Origin: a virus
Direction: 5' to 3' (one strand)
Virus record (IMG/VR): IMGVR_UViG_3300035670_000097
Span: 1-64,000 of that record
Length of the DNA: 64,000 bases
This document shows, piece by piece, positions 9,463 through 18,921 of this stretch. The notes under the pieces were generated by a model. It was not told where the DNA came from, did no database searches, and saw only the letters and a program-made list of their open reading frames with translations. Each line of letters begins with the position of its first letter. Within the stretch, counting starts at the first letter, position 1. Both the position numbers and the translations under genes were made by a program.

Positions 9463-10294
9463 TCATGTACTCCATAACTATGTTGTCGATATTCGACACA
9501 TTTTCCGTACCTATGGCTTCATCACAAAAGGTGAGTAAATCCATTAGGTTAAGATTTAATAAAATTCTATCCGCATGTTCATTTAATGATTGAATATACT
9601 TGTATTTGCTTGAAATAGGGCAAGCATCATATAAATCTAGTGCCGAGCCATACTGTTCAATCAATCCAGAAGCTCGCTTCGGGCCTACGCCCGGAATTCC
9701 AAGAATATTATCGCCAGGGTCGCCTACGAGAGCTTTCCAAGACACATAATTTTCAATAGAAACATCATAAGGCCACTGTGAGGTTGATACTTCCTTACGC
9801 GTGACATATGAAAATCTTGATACCTTATCAGAGATTAAACAATCCCAGTCTTTATCTGAAGAAATCAACCAAATATGGTCGATTTCATACTTGTTTGCTG
9901 TTTTGACTAGGTAGCCGGCAATATCGTCGGCCTCTACACCTTTATATCGAAGTACTGGATACTTTGTGAAATATTGGAGAGTACGCTCATACTCTTCGAA
10001 AAATTTCTCAAAAGCTTCTTTTTCTTCTTGAGTTTGCTGCTCTACTTTATCTTTGCGATTTTGCTTATACTCTGGGTACATTTCTTTTCGAAAGGAACTA
10101 CTGCCCCAGTCTGCCGCAATAATCACTTTTGAACAATCATAAGAACGCGCAAGAGATTCTACGGTTCTTACATATTCTTCTTTAAAGTCAGTTCGTCCTT
10201 GATGCTTCCATCTAAACGCTAGGTTCATTGAGTCAACAATCATTAGATTGTTGCCGCTCGGGCCGTTCATAAGAGTAGAGAAATTAGTTGCCAT
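9446..10294 (-). CDS. 5'-3' exonuclease, FEN/PIN family
   Basis: 282 residues resembling the 5'-nuclease of family A polymerases and T7 gp6-type exonucleases. Metal-binding acids are seen in MIVDSMN, GVEADDIAG and SSDKDWDCLI. GDPGDNILGIP plus GVGPKRA is the H3TH DNA-binding element. It would remove RNA primers and flaps and degrade host DNA. The polymerase at 23826 carries no 5' nuclease domain, so this protein probably supplies that activity in trans. Overlaps its neighbour upstream by 11 bases. Confidence 0.9.
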   Translation of the reverse strand: MATNFSTLMNGPSGNNLMIVDSMNLAFRWKHQGRTDFKEEYVRTVESLARSYDCSKVIIAADWGSSSFRKEMYPEYKQNRKDKVEQQTQEEKEAFEKFFEEYERTLQYFTKYPVLRYKGVEADDIAGYLVKTANKYEIDHIWLISSDKDWDCLISDKVSRFSYVTRKEVSTSQWPYDVSIENYVSWKALVGDPGDNILGIPGVGPKRASGLIEQYGSALDLYDACPISSKYKYIQSLNEHADRILLNLNLMDLLTFCDEAIGTENVSNIDNIVMEYMNATTD

Positions 10295-10727
10295 TTAAAA
10301 ATACCGGTTTTTCCATCGTTAGCCAATCTTCACTGAGCATAGTATAGCACAATAGGCTATTGATGTAAAGATAATTATTTACGTTACTTGGTTTTTGCCG
10401 AGTCGCTACAAAGATTTTGGAACGATTATACTTAAAAAATAACAAAGGTTCTTGCTTTTGATTTTCTGCTTGTAATACTATCTTCTCCCACCAGCGTATT
10501 AAATTATTACTTTTATTAGTAAGAATTTTATCAGTCAAAGCTGATTCTTCATAAAATTTAACTTCTATACAGAAACAGTTATTACGATTGGGAACATACA
10601 AATCACCTTTTAAGTATGAAAGAGCTCCTGACGAAGGAACTCTTTCAAAAGGCAGCCCAGTATGATTTCGCAATAAATCTCTAACTAAATATTCTCCTCT
10701 ATTACCTTTATCTCTCGAATCTACCAT
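10284..10727 (-). CDS. PD-(D/E)XK nuclease, Hjc/resolvase-like
   Basis: 147 residues. GNRGEYLVRDLL, KGDLYV and CIEVKFYEE match the order E...GD...ExK of a PD-(D/E)XK core, the arrangement found in archaeal Hjc-type Holliday junction resolvases and related VRR-like nucleases. It sits in a recombination operon between the SbcC-like ATPase and the flap exonuclease, four bases after the former. A junction- or end-processing role is therefore likely, but the exact substrate cannot be read from the sequence. Confidence 0.7.
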   Translation of the reverse strand: MVDSRDKGNRGEYLVRDLLRNHTGLPFERVPSSGALSYLKGDLYVPNRNNCFCIEVKFYEESALTDKILTNKSNNLIRWWEKIVLQAENQKQEPLLFFKYNRSKIFVATRQKPSNVNNYLYINSLLCYTMLSEDWLTMEKPVFLNGN

Positions 10728-10731
10728 GCTA

Positions 10732-12540
10732 TTAGTTTTCTAAGAACGAAATATTGTTCTTCTTGATGACATCCACTTTATTTAATAGTGGGTGCGTCCA
10801 TCCGTGTGATACCAAATAAGTGTTTAAATCTTCTTCTTTAATTAGAACCTCTACTAACTTTTCTCGCCCTTGTTCGTCCAGTACATTGATAACTTCGTCT
10901 AAAAACAAAATATTTATTTTTGTCTTCGAAATACTACTCATCAACTTACGAATGGCTAGCAGAGTAGCAGTATTTACTCGAGCAAGCTCACCGCTAGACA
11001 AAGCTAAAATATCTACGACATTTCCGTTGTCTGTTATTTCTACATTTAGCTTATCATTGTTGACTACAAATTCGATTGTAAACCGTCCGTCAGCAAGCTC
11101 AGCTAGATAGCTATTTGTAATCTCTTCTAGTTCTTTTACAAGATTTTCGATCTTGTACGCTAGCAATCCATTGGTAGAAAATGCTTTTTTCAGTACTTCA
11201 AGATTACCTAACTTACTCGCAACTTTTTCCAGTTTTGTACAAGCTTTTTCTAGATCTTCTTTAAACTTATTAGTCTGTTCTGTAATAATCTGAATTCGAG
11301 TGTTATGTTTTTCTGCTTCTTGATTTTTAGCTGCAACTACTCGAATATTTTTATTTATACTTTCAATTTCTTCTGTAAGCTCATTCAGCCTCTTTGTAAG
11401 ATCGTCGGCATGTACAAACTCACTAGGAAGAGTCCTATCAACAGAACGAAGAAGATCTTCAAATTCTTTTTGTTTTCGTTGTTTTTCTTCGTACTTTTTA
11501 TTGTTAAGCTCAATACTAGCAATCTCTTTCTTAATAGCTTGAATTTTATTGTTCGCACTTTCTATGATTTCTTTGCTAGCATTTATAAGCTCTAGATTTT
11601 TGCTTTCATTAATATTTTGAGCACAAGTAGGGCAGACTCCATGTAAACTTTCCATTTTAGTAATTACTTTTTGAGCTGCACTAAGATTTGCTGTAGCTTG
11701 GCCTAGCTCTTTTTGTTGCTCTTGGGCATTTTTGATTTCATATGCATCAATTGAATTAATCTTATTAATATCAATTTTTGCAAGTAAATCTTTAACTTCG
11801 TTATTTCGCTTAATTCTTTTGTTCGTACTAGAAATATTATTTAATTCTAACTTTAGTTTTTCACTTTCGCTTTCTAACTCCTTTGGAACATCCGGCAAAG
11901 AAAGAGTCGGTAAAATCTCTACATCATTTTCTAGCTTATTTTTGTTAAGCCAGTTAGTAATTGTATCTATACTTCCTTCGAGTTGCGTAGCTTCTGTACT
12001 TAGCTCTTTTACTGCATTTTTGAATACATCAAAGTATGCTACATAATCCTCCAGCCCGAGAAGATCAATTAAAAACTTTTTACGAACAGTGTCTGTAGCT
12101 GTAAGAAACTGCAAGCTATTATTAGTGTTCTGATATACCAGTTGAGTAAAGGTTTTAAAATCAATTCCTAGAATTTCTTCTTGAATCGTTTTGAAAGTAT
12201 TTGTAGCCGTATGGCTTGAAATATCTTCTCCGTTCTTAACCAGCTTTACTTTGATGCTTGCGCCTTTTCTAGCAATATCAATAGAATAAATACTATCATC
12301 TTTAGTCAATTCTAAAAATATTTTATACTGATCTCCTGAATAACGATTTGGCAAATCTGCCTTTTTAATACCTTTAGAGTTTTTATTGTATAAAGCTTCT
12401 TCAATAATAAGCGGAATTGACGACTTGCCTACTCCATTTGTACCTACGATTTGTGTTAGTGTATGTTCATCTAACTCTAATATGTTTTTTTCTCCGTAGG
12501 AGAAGCAGTTATCCCAAATTAACTTTTTTAGTGTAATCAT
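10732..12540 (-). CDS. SbcC/Rad50-like (T4 gp46-like) recombination ATPase
   Basis: 602 residues. Walker A is GTNGVGKS (33-40), the ABC signature is in LSSGELARVN, and Walker B is ILFLDE near the C-terminus. Long coiled-coil segments flank a CPTC zinc hook near residue 295. With the phosphoesterase encoded just upstream it should form an MR-type complex that resects DNA ends for recombination-dependent replication. It is compact compared with bacterial SbcC (about 1000 residues) and close to phage gp46 size. It overlaps the 12509 gene by 32 bases, the usual gp47-gp46 arrangement. Confidence 0.93.
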   Translation of the reverse strand: MITLKKLIWDNCFSYGEKNILELDEHTLTQIVGTNGVGKSSIPLIIEEALYNKNSKGIKKADLPNRYSGDQYKIFLELTKDDSIYSIDIARKGASIKVKLVKNGEDISSHTATNTFKTIQEEILGIDFKTFTQLVYQNTNNSLQFLTATDTVRKKFLIDLLGLEDYVAYFDVFKNAVKELSTEATQLEGSIDTITNWLNKNKLENDVEILPTLSLPDVPKELESESEKLKLELNNISSTNKRIKRNNEVKDLLAKIDINKINSIDAYEIKNAQEQQKELGQATANLSAAQKVITKMESLHGVCPTCAQNINESKNLELINASKEIIESANNKIQAIKKEIASIELNNKKYEEKQRKQKEFEDLLRSVDRTLPSEFVHADDLTKRLNELTEEIESINKNIRVVAAKNQEAEKHNTRIQIITEQTNKFKEDLEKACTKLEKVASKLGNLEVLKKAFSTNGLLAYKIENLVKELEEITNSYLAELADGRFTIEFVVNNDKLNVEITDNGNVVDILALSSGELARVNTATLLAIRKLMSSISKTKINILFLDEVINVLDEQGREKLVEVLIKEEDLNTYLVSHGWTHPLLNKVDVIKKNNISFLEN

Positions 12541-13462
12541 TAAAAACGCTCACAATGCTGGCTATGTTATCTGAAGGAATTTCTAAAATATAGGATAAAT
12601 ACTCTACTAGCTCTTCCTCAACACTCATATTTTTATTTAGATATAGCGATGTTTCTCGCTGTCGTTTTACTACTTTTTTATCTAATAGTTCGGTAGCTTT
12701 AACAGAAGAGAGCTGAGACAGATCTCCTTCCAGCTCATAAATCGTATGATCATATTCTGTAGAAACCATATCTTTAGGATTAGACACGGTAACTCGCAAT
12801 AATTGTGGCAATGAAAATCTTACCCAAGACCAGTCAAAGTCTTCTTCTATAATTAGCGCCCCAGTTTCTACTTTACTTCTGTGAAAAGAAGTTGTCATGG
12901 GAGATCCTGGATAGACTATATTTTGCTGAGAGTTTGAATGAGAATGTAAATCTCCAGCAAATACAATTGGAAAGTCTGCTAATTTTTCTAAATCAATCTC
13001 TGGTTTTACATGAGGCGGAATCTCGCCACGAACATGAGTAAATAAAGGGAGACTTTTATCTATTTTACTTTCCCAGTCTTTCCCATGCAGTTCACAGTAT
13101 GGTAATATACTAAAAGTTTTATCACTGTAAATTTTATCAATAATTTTAACATTTGAATTGATAGCGCTTGTGACATTTTTTAAAGAGCTAAAAAAGGTTT
13201 TTCCTTTCTTTGTGGCTTCGTGATTGCCGTCATAAATGTAGGTAGGTACTGACACTCCTTTGATAAACTCAAAGTATAAATTTAACTCTTCTAGGGTCGG
13301 CAGCCTATCGAATAGGTCTCCTCCAATAATATGAAGATCTACTTCTTTTTCTAGTTCTGCTACTTGTCCGAAAAACTCTAAGTATCTTTTAATTGCCCAG
13401 GCAGTTGGAACATTTTTCTGCCCTAGTTTAATATGCCAATCGGCTGTAAATAATATTCTCAT
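12509..13462 (-). CDS. SbcD/Mre11-like (T4 gp47-like) nuclease
   Basis: 317 residues with all calcineurin-type phosphoesterase motifs: TADWH, GGDLFDR, DGNHE and GDLHSH, which ligate two metals. It is the nuclease partner of the gp46-like ATPase encoded directly downstream. The pair processes double-strand breaks and replication ends. The C-terminal ~100 residues are helical and probably bind the ATPase coiled coil, as in Mre11. Confidence 0.93.
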   Translation of the reverse strand: MRILFTADWHIKLGQKNVPTAWAIKRYLEFFGQVAELEKEVDLHIIGGDLFDRLPTLEELNLYFEFIKGVSVPTYIYDGNHEATKKGKTFFSSLKNVTSAINSNVKIIDKIYSDKTFSILPYCELHGKDWESKIDKSLPLFTHVRGEIPPHVKPEIDLEKLADFPIVFAGDLHSHSNSQQNIVYPGSPMTTSFHRSKVETGALIIEEDFDWSWVRFSLPQLLRVTVSNPKDMVSTEYDHTIYELEGDLSQLSSVKATELLDKKVVKRQRETSLYLNKNMSVEEELVEYLSYILEIPSDNIASIVSVFNDYTKKVNLG

Positions 13463-13515
13463 CTAAAGTGTTGTCCATAAAAGCTGGTTTTAATTTTATA
13501 ACCTTAATATTAGGC

Positions 13516-14181
13516 TTATTTAATCCACCTGCCTGGCTCAAAATAGTTAAACCATACGCTAACATCAGGCATTAAAACGACACTTTGTGTATTTTCACGA
13601 ATAGCAGTTAAAATGAACATGCCATCTCCAGCATGTTCTAATGGAAATTTATATTTTTTAGAGTTCAATAATTTTCCTGAAATTGTTATTTGCTCTAGCC
13701 CAATGGAGCCAATTTTCAGATTATCTACTGATGCTGTGAGTCTTGTTGGCGGGTGCCTTCTTCCCGCTTCCGCATCTGTTGGAATTGCATCCCCCCTATC
13801 CATAGACGTTATTATAATGTCAAAGTCAATGCCTTTGTCTTTTTTGATATGGTTTAAATTAGTAGTTATTTTTTTAAAATAATCTGGCTCAACTGCATCA
13901 TCGTCGTTTAAAAAACAATACATTTCACCATTATTAATTTCCATCGTATCTAATAGCCAGTTCATCGCAGCATTACATCTTTCCCAGAAATACATATGTT
14001 TGTTATTTTTCATAATATAATGATGAATCCAGTTTTTTTCGTACTTCTTGAATTCGTCATTATGTGGGAAGGTGTCATCAGTTACCACATGCCAGTTTAC
14101 ATTTTTTGGTTCAAGAATACTGATCATCTTTTCAATATTCTCGACTCTATTTAATGGAGTTATCACGTTATAAATCATCAT
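13516..14181 (-). CDS. GT-A fold glycosyltransferase
   Basis: 221 residues. The N-terminal NVITPLNRVENIEKM strand-helix and FLNDDDAVEPDYF, with the DxD-type metal site, mark a GT-A nucleotide-sugar transferase. HAGDGMFILTAIRE near the C-terminus is the usual acidic region before the catalytic base. First gene downstream of the SbcD gene and last of the glycan module at 13516-19950. Donor and acceptor are unknown. Confidence 0.7.
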   Translation of the reverse strand: MMIYNVITPLNRVENIEKMISILEPKNVNWHVVTDDTFPHNDEFKKYEKNWIHHYIMKNNKHMYFWERCNAAMNWLLDTMEINNGEMYCFLNDDDAVEPDYFKKITTNLNHIKKDKGIDFDIIITSMDRGDAIPTDAEAGRRHPPTRLTASVDNLKIGSIGLEQITISGKLLNSKKYKFPLEHAGDGMFILTAIRENTQSVVLMPDVSVWFNYFEPGRWIK

Positions 14182-14189
14182 TCCACTCT

Positions 14190-14831
14190 CTATATAAATA
14201 AATAATTATACCAAAGCTTATGTTCTGGACCATCGCTTCTCATTTTGTTTATTGTTTCGTTGTCAACCACGCCAGGGTTGACCCACCAGTCCTCAAAATA
14301 AATTCCTGGGGCTTCTTCTATATTTGACACAAGAAGGGTGTATCCTTTACTTTGTAAGAATTCTCTACTTTTTTCTCTATACTCTGGACCACAGATGTAG
14401 CAATCATGCTCATAAGTTATAACTGCAAATTTATGTGTGTCGAAAGGTAGATTATATAATGCATTTAATGTTGCATCTCCATCTAAGTCAAGACTAACAT
14501 AATCGATAAGAGTTTCAGCTATTCCTCCGCGAACCAACAGATCTGCATAATTTACTTTTGTTCCGTCAACAAATTCTATGTGATGACTTCTATTGTTTTT
14601 ATGGTCATTAAAAAATCCTGGGTTAAGTTCAACTGCAACCCCTTTCCAATCAAATTGTTTTTCAAGAATATATGTATTACTAGTAATCTTGTAGGGGCCT
14701 GCACCAATTTCAATGTATGTGCCGTTTCTTTTGCCCTTTAACACAGAAAGAACGAAAAGATCTTGTCCTGCCTGAGAGCAGTTTTCTAAAACCAACTCTG
14801 AATTATAAAAAGGAAATTTTAGGTTATTCAT
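14190..14831 (-). CDS. FkbM-family methyltransferase
   Basis: 213 residues. SQAGQDLFVL, GTYIEIGAGP (SAM-binding glycine loop), VAVELNP and DYVSLDLDGD match the FkbM family, which O-methylates sugars or polyketides. EDWWVNPG near the C-terminus is also typical of phage and marine members. Gene spacing of eight bases on either side puts it in the same operon as the glycosyltransferases, so it likely methylates the phage glycan. Confidence 0.8.
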   Translation of the reverse strand: MNNLKFPFYNSELVLENCSQAGQDLFVLSVLKGKRNGTYIEIGAGPYKITSNTYILEKQFDWKGVAVELNPGFFNDHKNNRSHHIEFVDGTKVNYADLLVRGGIAETLIDYVSLDLDGDATLNALYNLPFDTHKFAVITYEHDCYICGPEYREKSREFLQSKGYTLLVSNIEEAPGIYFEDWWVNPGVVDNETINKMRSDGPEHKLWYNYLFI

Positions 14832-14839
14832 ATATTTTC

Positions 14840-15823
14840 TTAATTTGATAAAATTTTTTCAATAGCAAAGCTCCAGTCTTTTATAAAGCTTTGTCTACTA
14901 TATTTTTCATATAATGGCTTTAGTGGGTCAAATCCATTTTGTATTATTTCTTTCAATGTGTGAGGCTCATTAATTATTACACTAGGGCTACACTCAAAAA
15001 AATCTTTAAAGTAATTACTTCTTGTTACTGCAATTGGCCTTTTTGCCGCTAGTGCATATTCTGTTGAACTCGCCAAAGCTGAGTCTTGAATACTGTCACA
15101 AAAATAACAATTAATAGTATTTTGACTTAACCAATTTACCATGTCTTGTGGCTCTAGTAAATCATGGCTGTATTCAACACTAATGCCGGGCTTTTTTATG
15201 ATGCTTTCGATCTCGCGTTTTCTTTGTGCAGTTTCTTGCCCGTATCTATCTAAGAACCAACTCTGTGGCATATGCAATCTAAAAACACATTCATCAAACT
15301 CTCTATTGATTGTGTCCGCCAACTTTGCAATACCCTTATACGGTAAAGCAAATCCGTGAAATCCAATTATTGGAAGGTCACTTTTAACGTGTGGTACTGT
15401 AGGCTCTGGCGCTAATAGTCTAGTAGAAATAAAAACTCTTTCATTTCCTACTAAAGCTGGGTTACAAACAAGATAATATTGAAACCCTCCATTATGCAGC
15501 TCTGGAGAAAAGTTGTTAATTATGTTTTGATTTGCGCACGTATCTACACAGATATTAACATGCTTTATTTGTGGAAAAATGTGCTTTATGACCGGATTTT
15601 CCATCCAACCACTAGCGATTCTATTCCACATATAAAACACAATTTTTGGAGAAAGCTCACTAATTTTGTTAATAGTTTCTTCTAAAGAATCTGTGTACAA
15701 GACATTAAAGTCACAATTTGGCAAATCTATCAATGCACTTGCCCAGTGTTTTCCATATAAGCCAACACCACATGCTTCCTTTTCGCCAAGGGTTGGTGTA
15801 ACCATTAATACTCGTGGTTTCAT
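14840..15823 (-). CDS. GT-B fold glycosyltransferase (GT4-like)
   Basis: 327 residues. The N-terminus (MVTPTLGEKEACGVGLYGKHW) resembles the acceptor domain of GT4 enzymes. DLPIIGFHGFALPYKGI marks the start of the second Rossmann domain, and SALASSTEYALAAKRPIAVT replaces the usual E-x7-E region. Together these support a retaining GT-B transferase, with some divergence in the donor site. It overlaps neither neighbour and starts one base after the C-methyltransferase stop. Confidence 0.65.
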   Translation of the reverse strand: MKPRVLMVTPTLGEKEACGVGLYGKHWASALIDLPNCDFNVLYTDSLEETINKISELSPKIVFYMWNRIASGWMENPVIKHIFPQIKHVNICVDTCANQNIINNFSPELHNGGFQYYLVCNPALVGNERVFISTRLLAPEPTVPHVKSDLPIIGFHGFALPYKGIAKLADTINREFDECVFRLHMPQSWFLDRYGQETAQRKREIESIIKKPGISVEYSHDLLEPQDMVNWLSQNTINCYFCDSIQDSALASSTEYALAAKRPIAVTRSNYFKDFFECSPSVIINEPHTLKEIIQNGFDPLKPLYEKYSRQSFIKDWSFAIEKILSN

Positions 15824-15824
15824 G

Positions 15825-17054
15825 TTACCCTCCTATAATTTCAAACCTAGGGCAAGGAACAACGAGTTTTCCACCATTACGCAAAAAGTTATTTTCTCTT
15901 TGAACAAAATCATCAATGAAATGCCAAGGTAATACTAGTAGATAATCTGGGTTGGCTGCGCGCATTTCTTCTTCGCTTACTATAGGAATGTTCGTTCCGA
16001 TAGTAAGCAACCCAAATTTATAAGGGCTTCGCTCGGCAATCGCTGGAAGAAGATCTGAGGTAATTCCAAATAGCTGCAAAAGAGTGTTTCCTTTTGTGCT
16101 TGCTCCATAGCCATACACAACTTTGTTATCTTGTTTAGCTTGTTCTAAGAATGATATTACCTTTTCTTTTAAATCAAAAATATTTTCGCCAAATTTTTTC
16201 CAAAGATCAAGATTACGAATATTCCAATCTTTTAATTCATACTCTAATAGTGAAGCAACTCTGAACTCACAAACATCTCGAACTTGTTTTGTTGCAAAAG
16301 ACTTTTCATTGCTTATTGCTTTCTGAAAATAAACTCTGAAGCTCCCGCCATTGGTATCATTCAGGCTACAGTCCCTGAGAACAAATCCATGCTTCTCAAA
16401 TAAAGATTTGATACTTGTTAGGTCGTAATAATAAACATGCTCATGGCAGATGTTATCAAATGCAAGCTGTTTTAGCATCAATGGTGTATAGCTCATTTGA
16501 GCTACAAATACCCCATCATCTTCAAGAATATCATAAACATCTTCAATAAACTTGTGAGGATTTTCTAAGTCGTAGAACATCGCAATACAAGTTATCACTT
16601 TTGTTTTCTTGTTTGCTATGTTATAATAGGTTTCTTTTGAAAAAAAGTCTTGTTTGACAGTTGCGTACCTGCTGCTCTCAGTAAAGTAGCTGTCGTCTGC
16701 CGGGTCAATTCCAAATTTTTGAATTTCTTTTGGGATAAACTGAAACATTGTTCCGTCATTGCAGGCAATATCTAACCACGCATCATTTGGTTTCAATTTA
16801 ACTCTGTCGCAAATTTCAGCGACTATATTTTTTAATTGCATTACCATGCTGTCATTAATTCCAGAGCGATACCAATACTGACCATACATTTTATCTAGAG
16901 GCGCAACGCCGTCGAGTCGAACCGCGCCTATAGCTTCATCTAAATATAGGTCTAGGCTCCAGGGCTTAGTTTCCCTCATTTGTTGCTCTGGTTTCAAAAA
17001 ATCGCTAACGTAATGATCTCCAAGTTCTAGTACTTTCTTCATATTGCCCTTCAT
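15825..17054 (-). CDS. Sugar C-methyltransferase-like protein
   Basis: 409 residues. WLDIACNDGTMFQFIP is the SAM loop, and the C-terminal YGYGASTKGNTLLQLFG plus LVLPWHFIDDFVQREN is the Methyltransf_14 substrate domain of TylC3/NovU-type nucleotide-sugar C-methyltransferases. The N-terminal zinc-binding domain (Methyltransf_13, CxxC) is missing or reduced to LELGDHYVSDF. The first ATG overlaps the gmd stop as ATGA; a second ATG at 17042 has AAGGG before it and may be used. Works with Gmd on a keto-deoxysugar (inference). Confidence 0.8.
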   Translation of the reverse strand: MKGNMKKVLELGDHYVSDFLKPEQQMRETKPWSLDLYLDEAIGAVRLDGVAPLDKMYGQYWYRSGINDSMVMQLKNIVAEICDRVKLKPNDAWLDIACNDGTMFQFIPKEIQKFGIDPADDSYFTESSRYATVKQDFFSKETYYNIANKKTKVITCIAMFYDLENPHKFIEDVYDILEDDGVFVAQMSYTPLMLKQLAFDNICHEHVYYYDLTSIKSLFEKHGFVLRDCSLNDTNGGSFRVYFQKAISNEKSFATKQVRDVCEFRVASLLEYELKDWNIRNLDLWKKFGENIFDLKEKVISFLEQAKQDNKVVYGYGASTKGNTLLQLFGITSDLLPAIAERSPYKFGLLTIGTNIPIVSEEEMRAANPDYLLVLPWHFIDDFVQRENNFLRNGGKLVVPCPRFEIIGG

Positions 17055-18109
17055 TGATTACAGTTATTAAATTCAAATACTGCTAGTTTTAGGTCGTTGT
17101 TTATCATGTCTTCAACTAGCCCTTCAAATGTATAGTCTGGTTGCCACCCCAGTTCTTTTCTTGCTAATGAACTATCGCCAAATAAAAGGTCTACCTCTGA
17201 TGTATTTGCTGGCGCAGGTCGATAGAACGTTTTGTTTATTGTTACGATCTTTCTGTTGCTCAAAATATCAACACCGACTTCGTCCACGCCAGATCCGTTC
17301 CATTCAATTCTCATTCCTAATAATTTTGCAGATATCTCAATAAATTCACGAACAGAATGAGTTTCGTTCATGCTGATGACATAATCTTTAGGCGCATCTT
17401 TTTGTAAAATTAACCACATCGCCTTAACGTAGTCTTTAGCATGGCCCCAATCTCTTTTTGAATCAATGTTTCCTAACTCAAGAGCGGGGTACGATGGATC
17501 TACTTTCATTCTTGTTAAATGTCTAGATATTTTTCTTGTAACAAAAGCTTCTCCTCTTCTTGGGCTCTCATGATTAAATAATATTCCAGAACAAGCAAAA
17601 AGATCATAGCTTTCTCTATAATTTACCGTTATCCAGTGTGCAAATAGTTTGCTGCATCCATATGGCGATCTTGGGTAAAAGGGTGTAGTTTCTTTTTGAG
17701 GACTTTCTATAGCTCTACCAAAAAGTTCGCTAGTAGATGCCTGATAAAATTTAATTTCTTTGGTTGATTTTAAATTTCTAATTACGTCTAAAATTCTTAG
17801 AGTTCCGAGAGCATCAACATCTGCGGTATACTCGGGGAGATCAAAGCTAACAGCAACGTGGCTTTGTGCTGCTAAATTATAAATTTCATCTGGTTTAGTT
17901 TTTTCAATAATATTTCTAATATTAGTTGAGTCGGTTAAATCTCCATAATGAACTGTTATCTTATCTTTTATCTTGTTGAGATTCGGGTGGTCAATATAAC
18001 TACTGTTTCGCCTAATTAACCCCTCAACTTTGTAGTCTTTATCGATTAAAAATTCAGCTAAGTAGCTGCCGTCCTGGCCTGATATTCCAGTAATAAGTGC
18101 TTTTTTCAT
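17051..18109 (-). CDS. gmd: GDP-mannose 4,6-dehydratase
   Basis: 352 residues of a short-chain dehydrogenase/reductase. The NADP site GISGQDGSYLAEFL is diagnostic for GMD. NLAAQSHVAVSF, the catalytic T/S and YxxxK (ASTSELFG, YGCSKLFAHW) and SPRRGEAFVTRKI are all present. It makes GDP-4-keto-6-deoxymannose, the precursor of GDP-fucose, GDP-rhamnose, perosamine and colitose-type sugars. The next gene is a sugar C-methyltransferase, so a branched or methylated deoxysugar is a reasonable end product. No fucose synthase or transaminase is seen here. Confidence 0.95.
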   Translation of the reverse strand: MKKALITGISGQDGSYLAEFLIDKDYKVEGLIRRNSSYIDHPNLNKIKDKITVHYGDLTDSTNIRNIIEKTKPDEIYNLAAQSHVAVSFDLPEYTADVDALGTLRILDVIRNLKSTKEIKFYQASTSELFGRAIESPQKETTPFYPRSPYGCSKLFAHWITVNYRESYDLFACSGILFNHESPRRGEAFVTRKISRHLTRMKVDPSYPALELGNIDSKRDWGHAKDYVKAMWLILQKDAPKDYVISMNETHSVREFIEISAKLLGMRIEWNGSGVDEVGVDILSNRKIVTINKTFYRPAPANTSEVDLLFGDSSLARKELGWQPDYTFEGLVEDMINNDLKLAVFEFNNCNQ

Positions 18110-18146
18110 TGTCGACTATCCATATTATTTAACAAAAATTGAACTT

Positions 18147-18887
18147 TTAGTCAATAACTTTTACACCGTTAGGGGCGATGCATCCTTCTATTCCTACCTC
18201 TGAAAGTTCAATCAATTTATCCGCCGGTATAAACTTACTCATAGAGTGCTCGTTATCTATGTAGCCCCCAGAATTAATTGTTTTTAACATATTATTTATA
18301 ATTGTTTTATACAGCTCCGCGGTTTCTGGGAGTAATGTACTATCAAAACACCATAAGCGAGTTTGTAGCTGGCTGGTTACCCCGGTTATTTGGAAAGGAA
18401 TCCAACTAGGTTGTCTAGTTTTAAATATATATTTTTTTTCTGTGCTGGGGTTATCAAAATTATTTATTATAAATTTACTTGTAAGTTTATACCTTCCACT
18501 AATTTTAAATACTCTAGAACTATTTGCAACTATCGAATGTAAATTTTTATTATTAATTAAAGCATATAAAGCATTAAAAATACCTATAGCTTCCATCATA
18601 TTCTTACCTACGTCATAATTCTGAACGCTATCATGAAAATATTTTATGTTAGCATCATTGCTATTATCTATATAATAGTCAACAGAGTTTAAAAGCGTAG
18701 ACAAGGCAGAGCTATTATCAGCATGTATATCAGTTTTACTATTATCTACTAAAACAATCACACTACCTGGGATAGAAGTTTTTATGCTTCTAATTGTGTC
18801 TATTGTTTGTAGTATACGCTCTTTGGGCGAGTAGATGCCATAGTTGGTATATATAGCAGAGGTAACTAAAACCACATACTTTTTCAT
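18147..18887 (-). CDS. Uncharacterised protein of the glycan module, possible glycosyltransferase
   Basis: 246 residues from the chosen start. MKKYVVLVTSAIYTNYG begins with a clear beta strand; a longer in-frame start at 18944 would overlap the preceding gene by 23 bases and has at best a weak ribosome site. FKISGRYKLTSKF and an acidic IDNEHSMSKFIP region recall nucleotide-diphospho-sugar transferase-like proteins found in phage glycan clusters. No DxD motif is certain. Function is inferred mostly from position between gmd and the dehydratase. Confidence 0.5.
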   Translation of the reverse strand: MKKYVVLVTSAIYTNYGIYSPKERILQTIDTIRSIKTSIPGSVIVLVDNSKTDIHADNSSALSTLLNSVDYYIDNSNDANIKYFHDSVQNYDVGKNMMEAIGIFNALYALINNKNLHSIVANSSRVFKISGRYKLTSKFIINNFDNPSTEKKYIFKTRQPSWIPFQITGVTSQLQTRLWCFDSTLLPETAELYKTIINNMLKTINSGGYIDNEHSMSKFIPADKLIELSEVGIEGCIAPNGVKVID

Positions 18888-18921
18888 ACTAAAACACTGA
18901 TTAATATCTTTATTTTCTTTT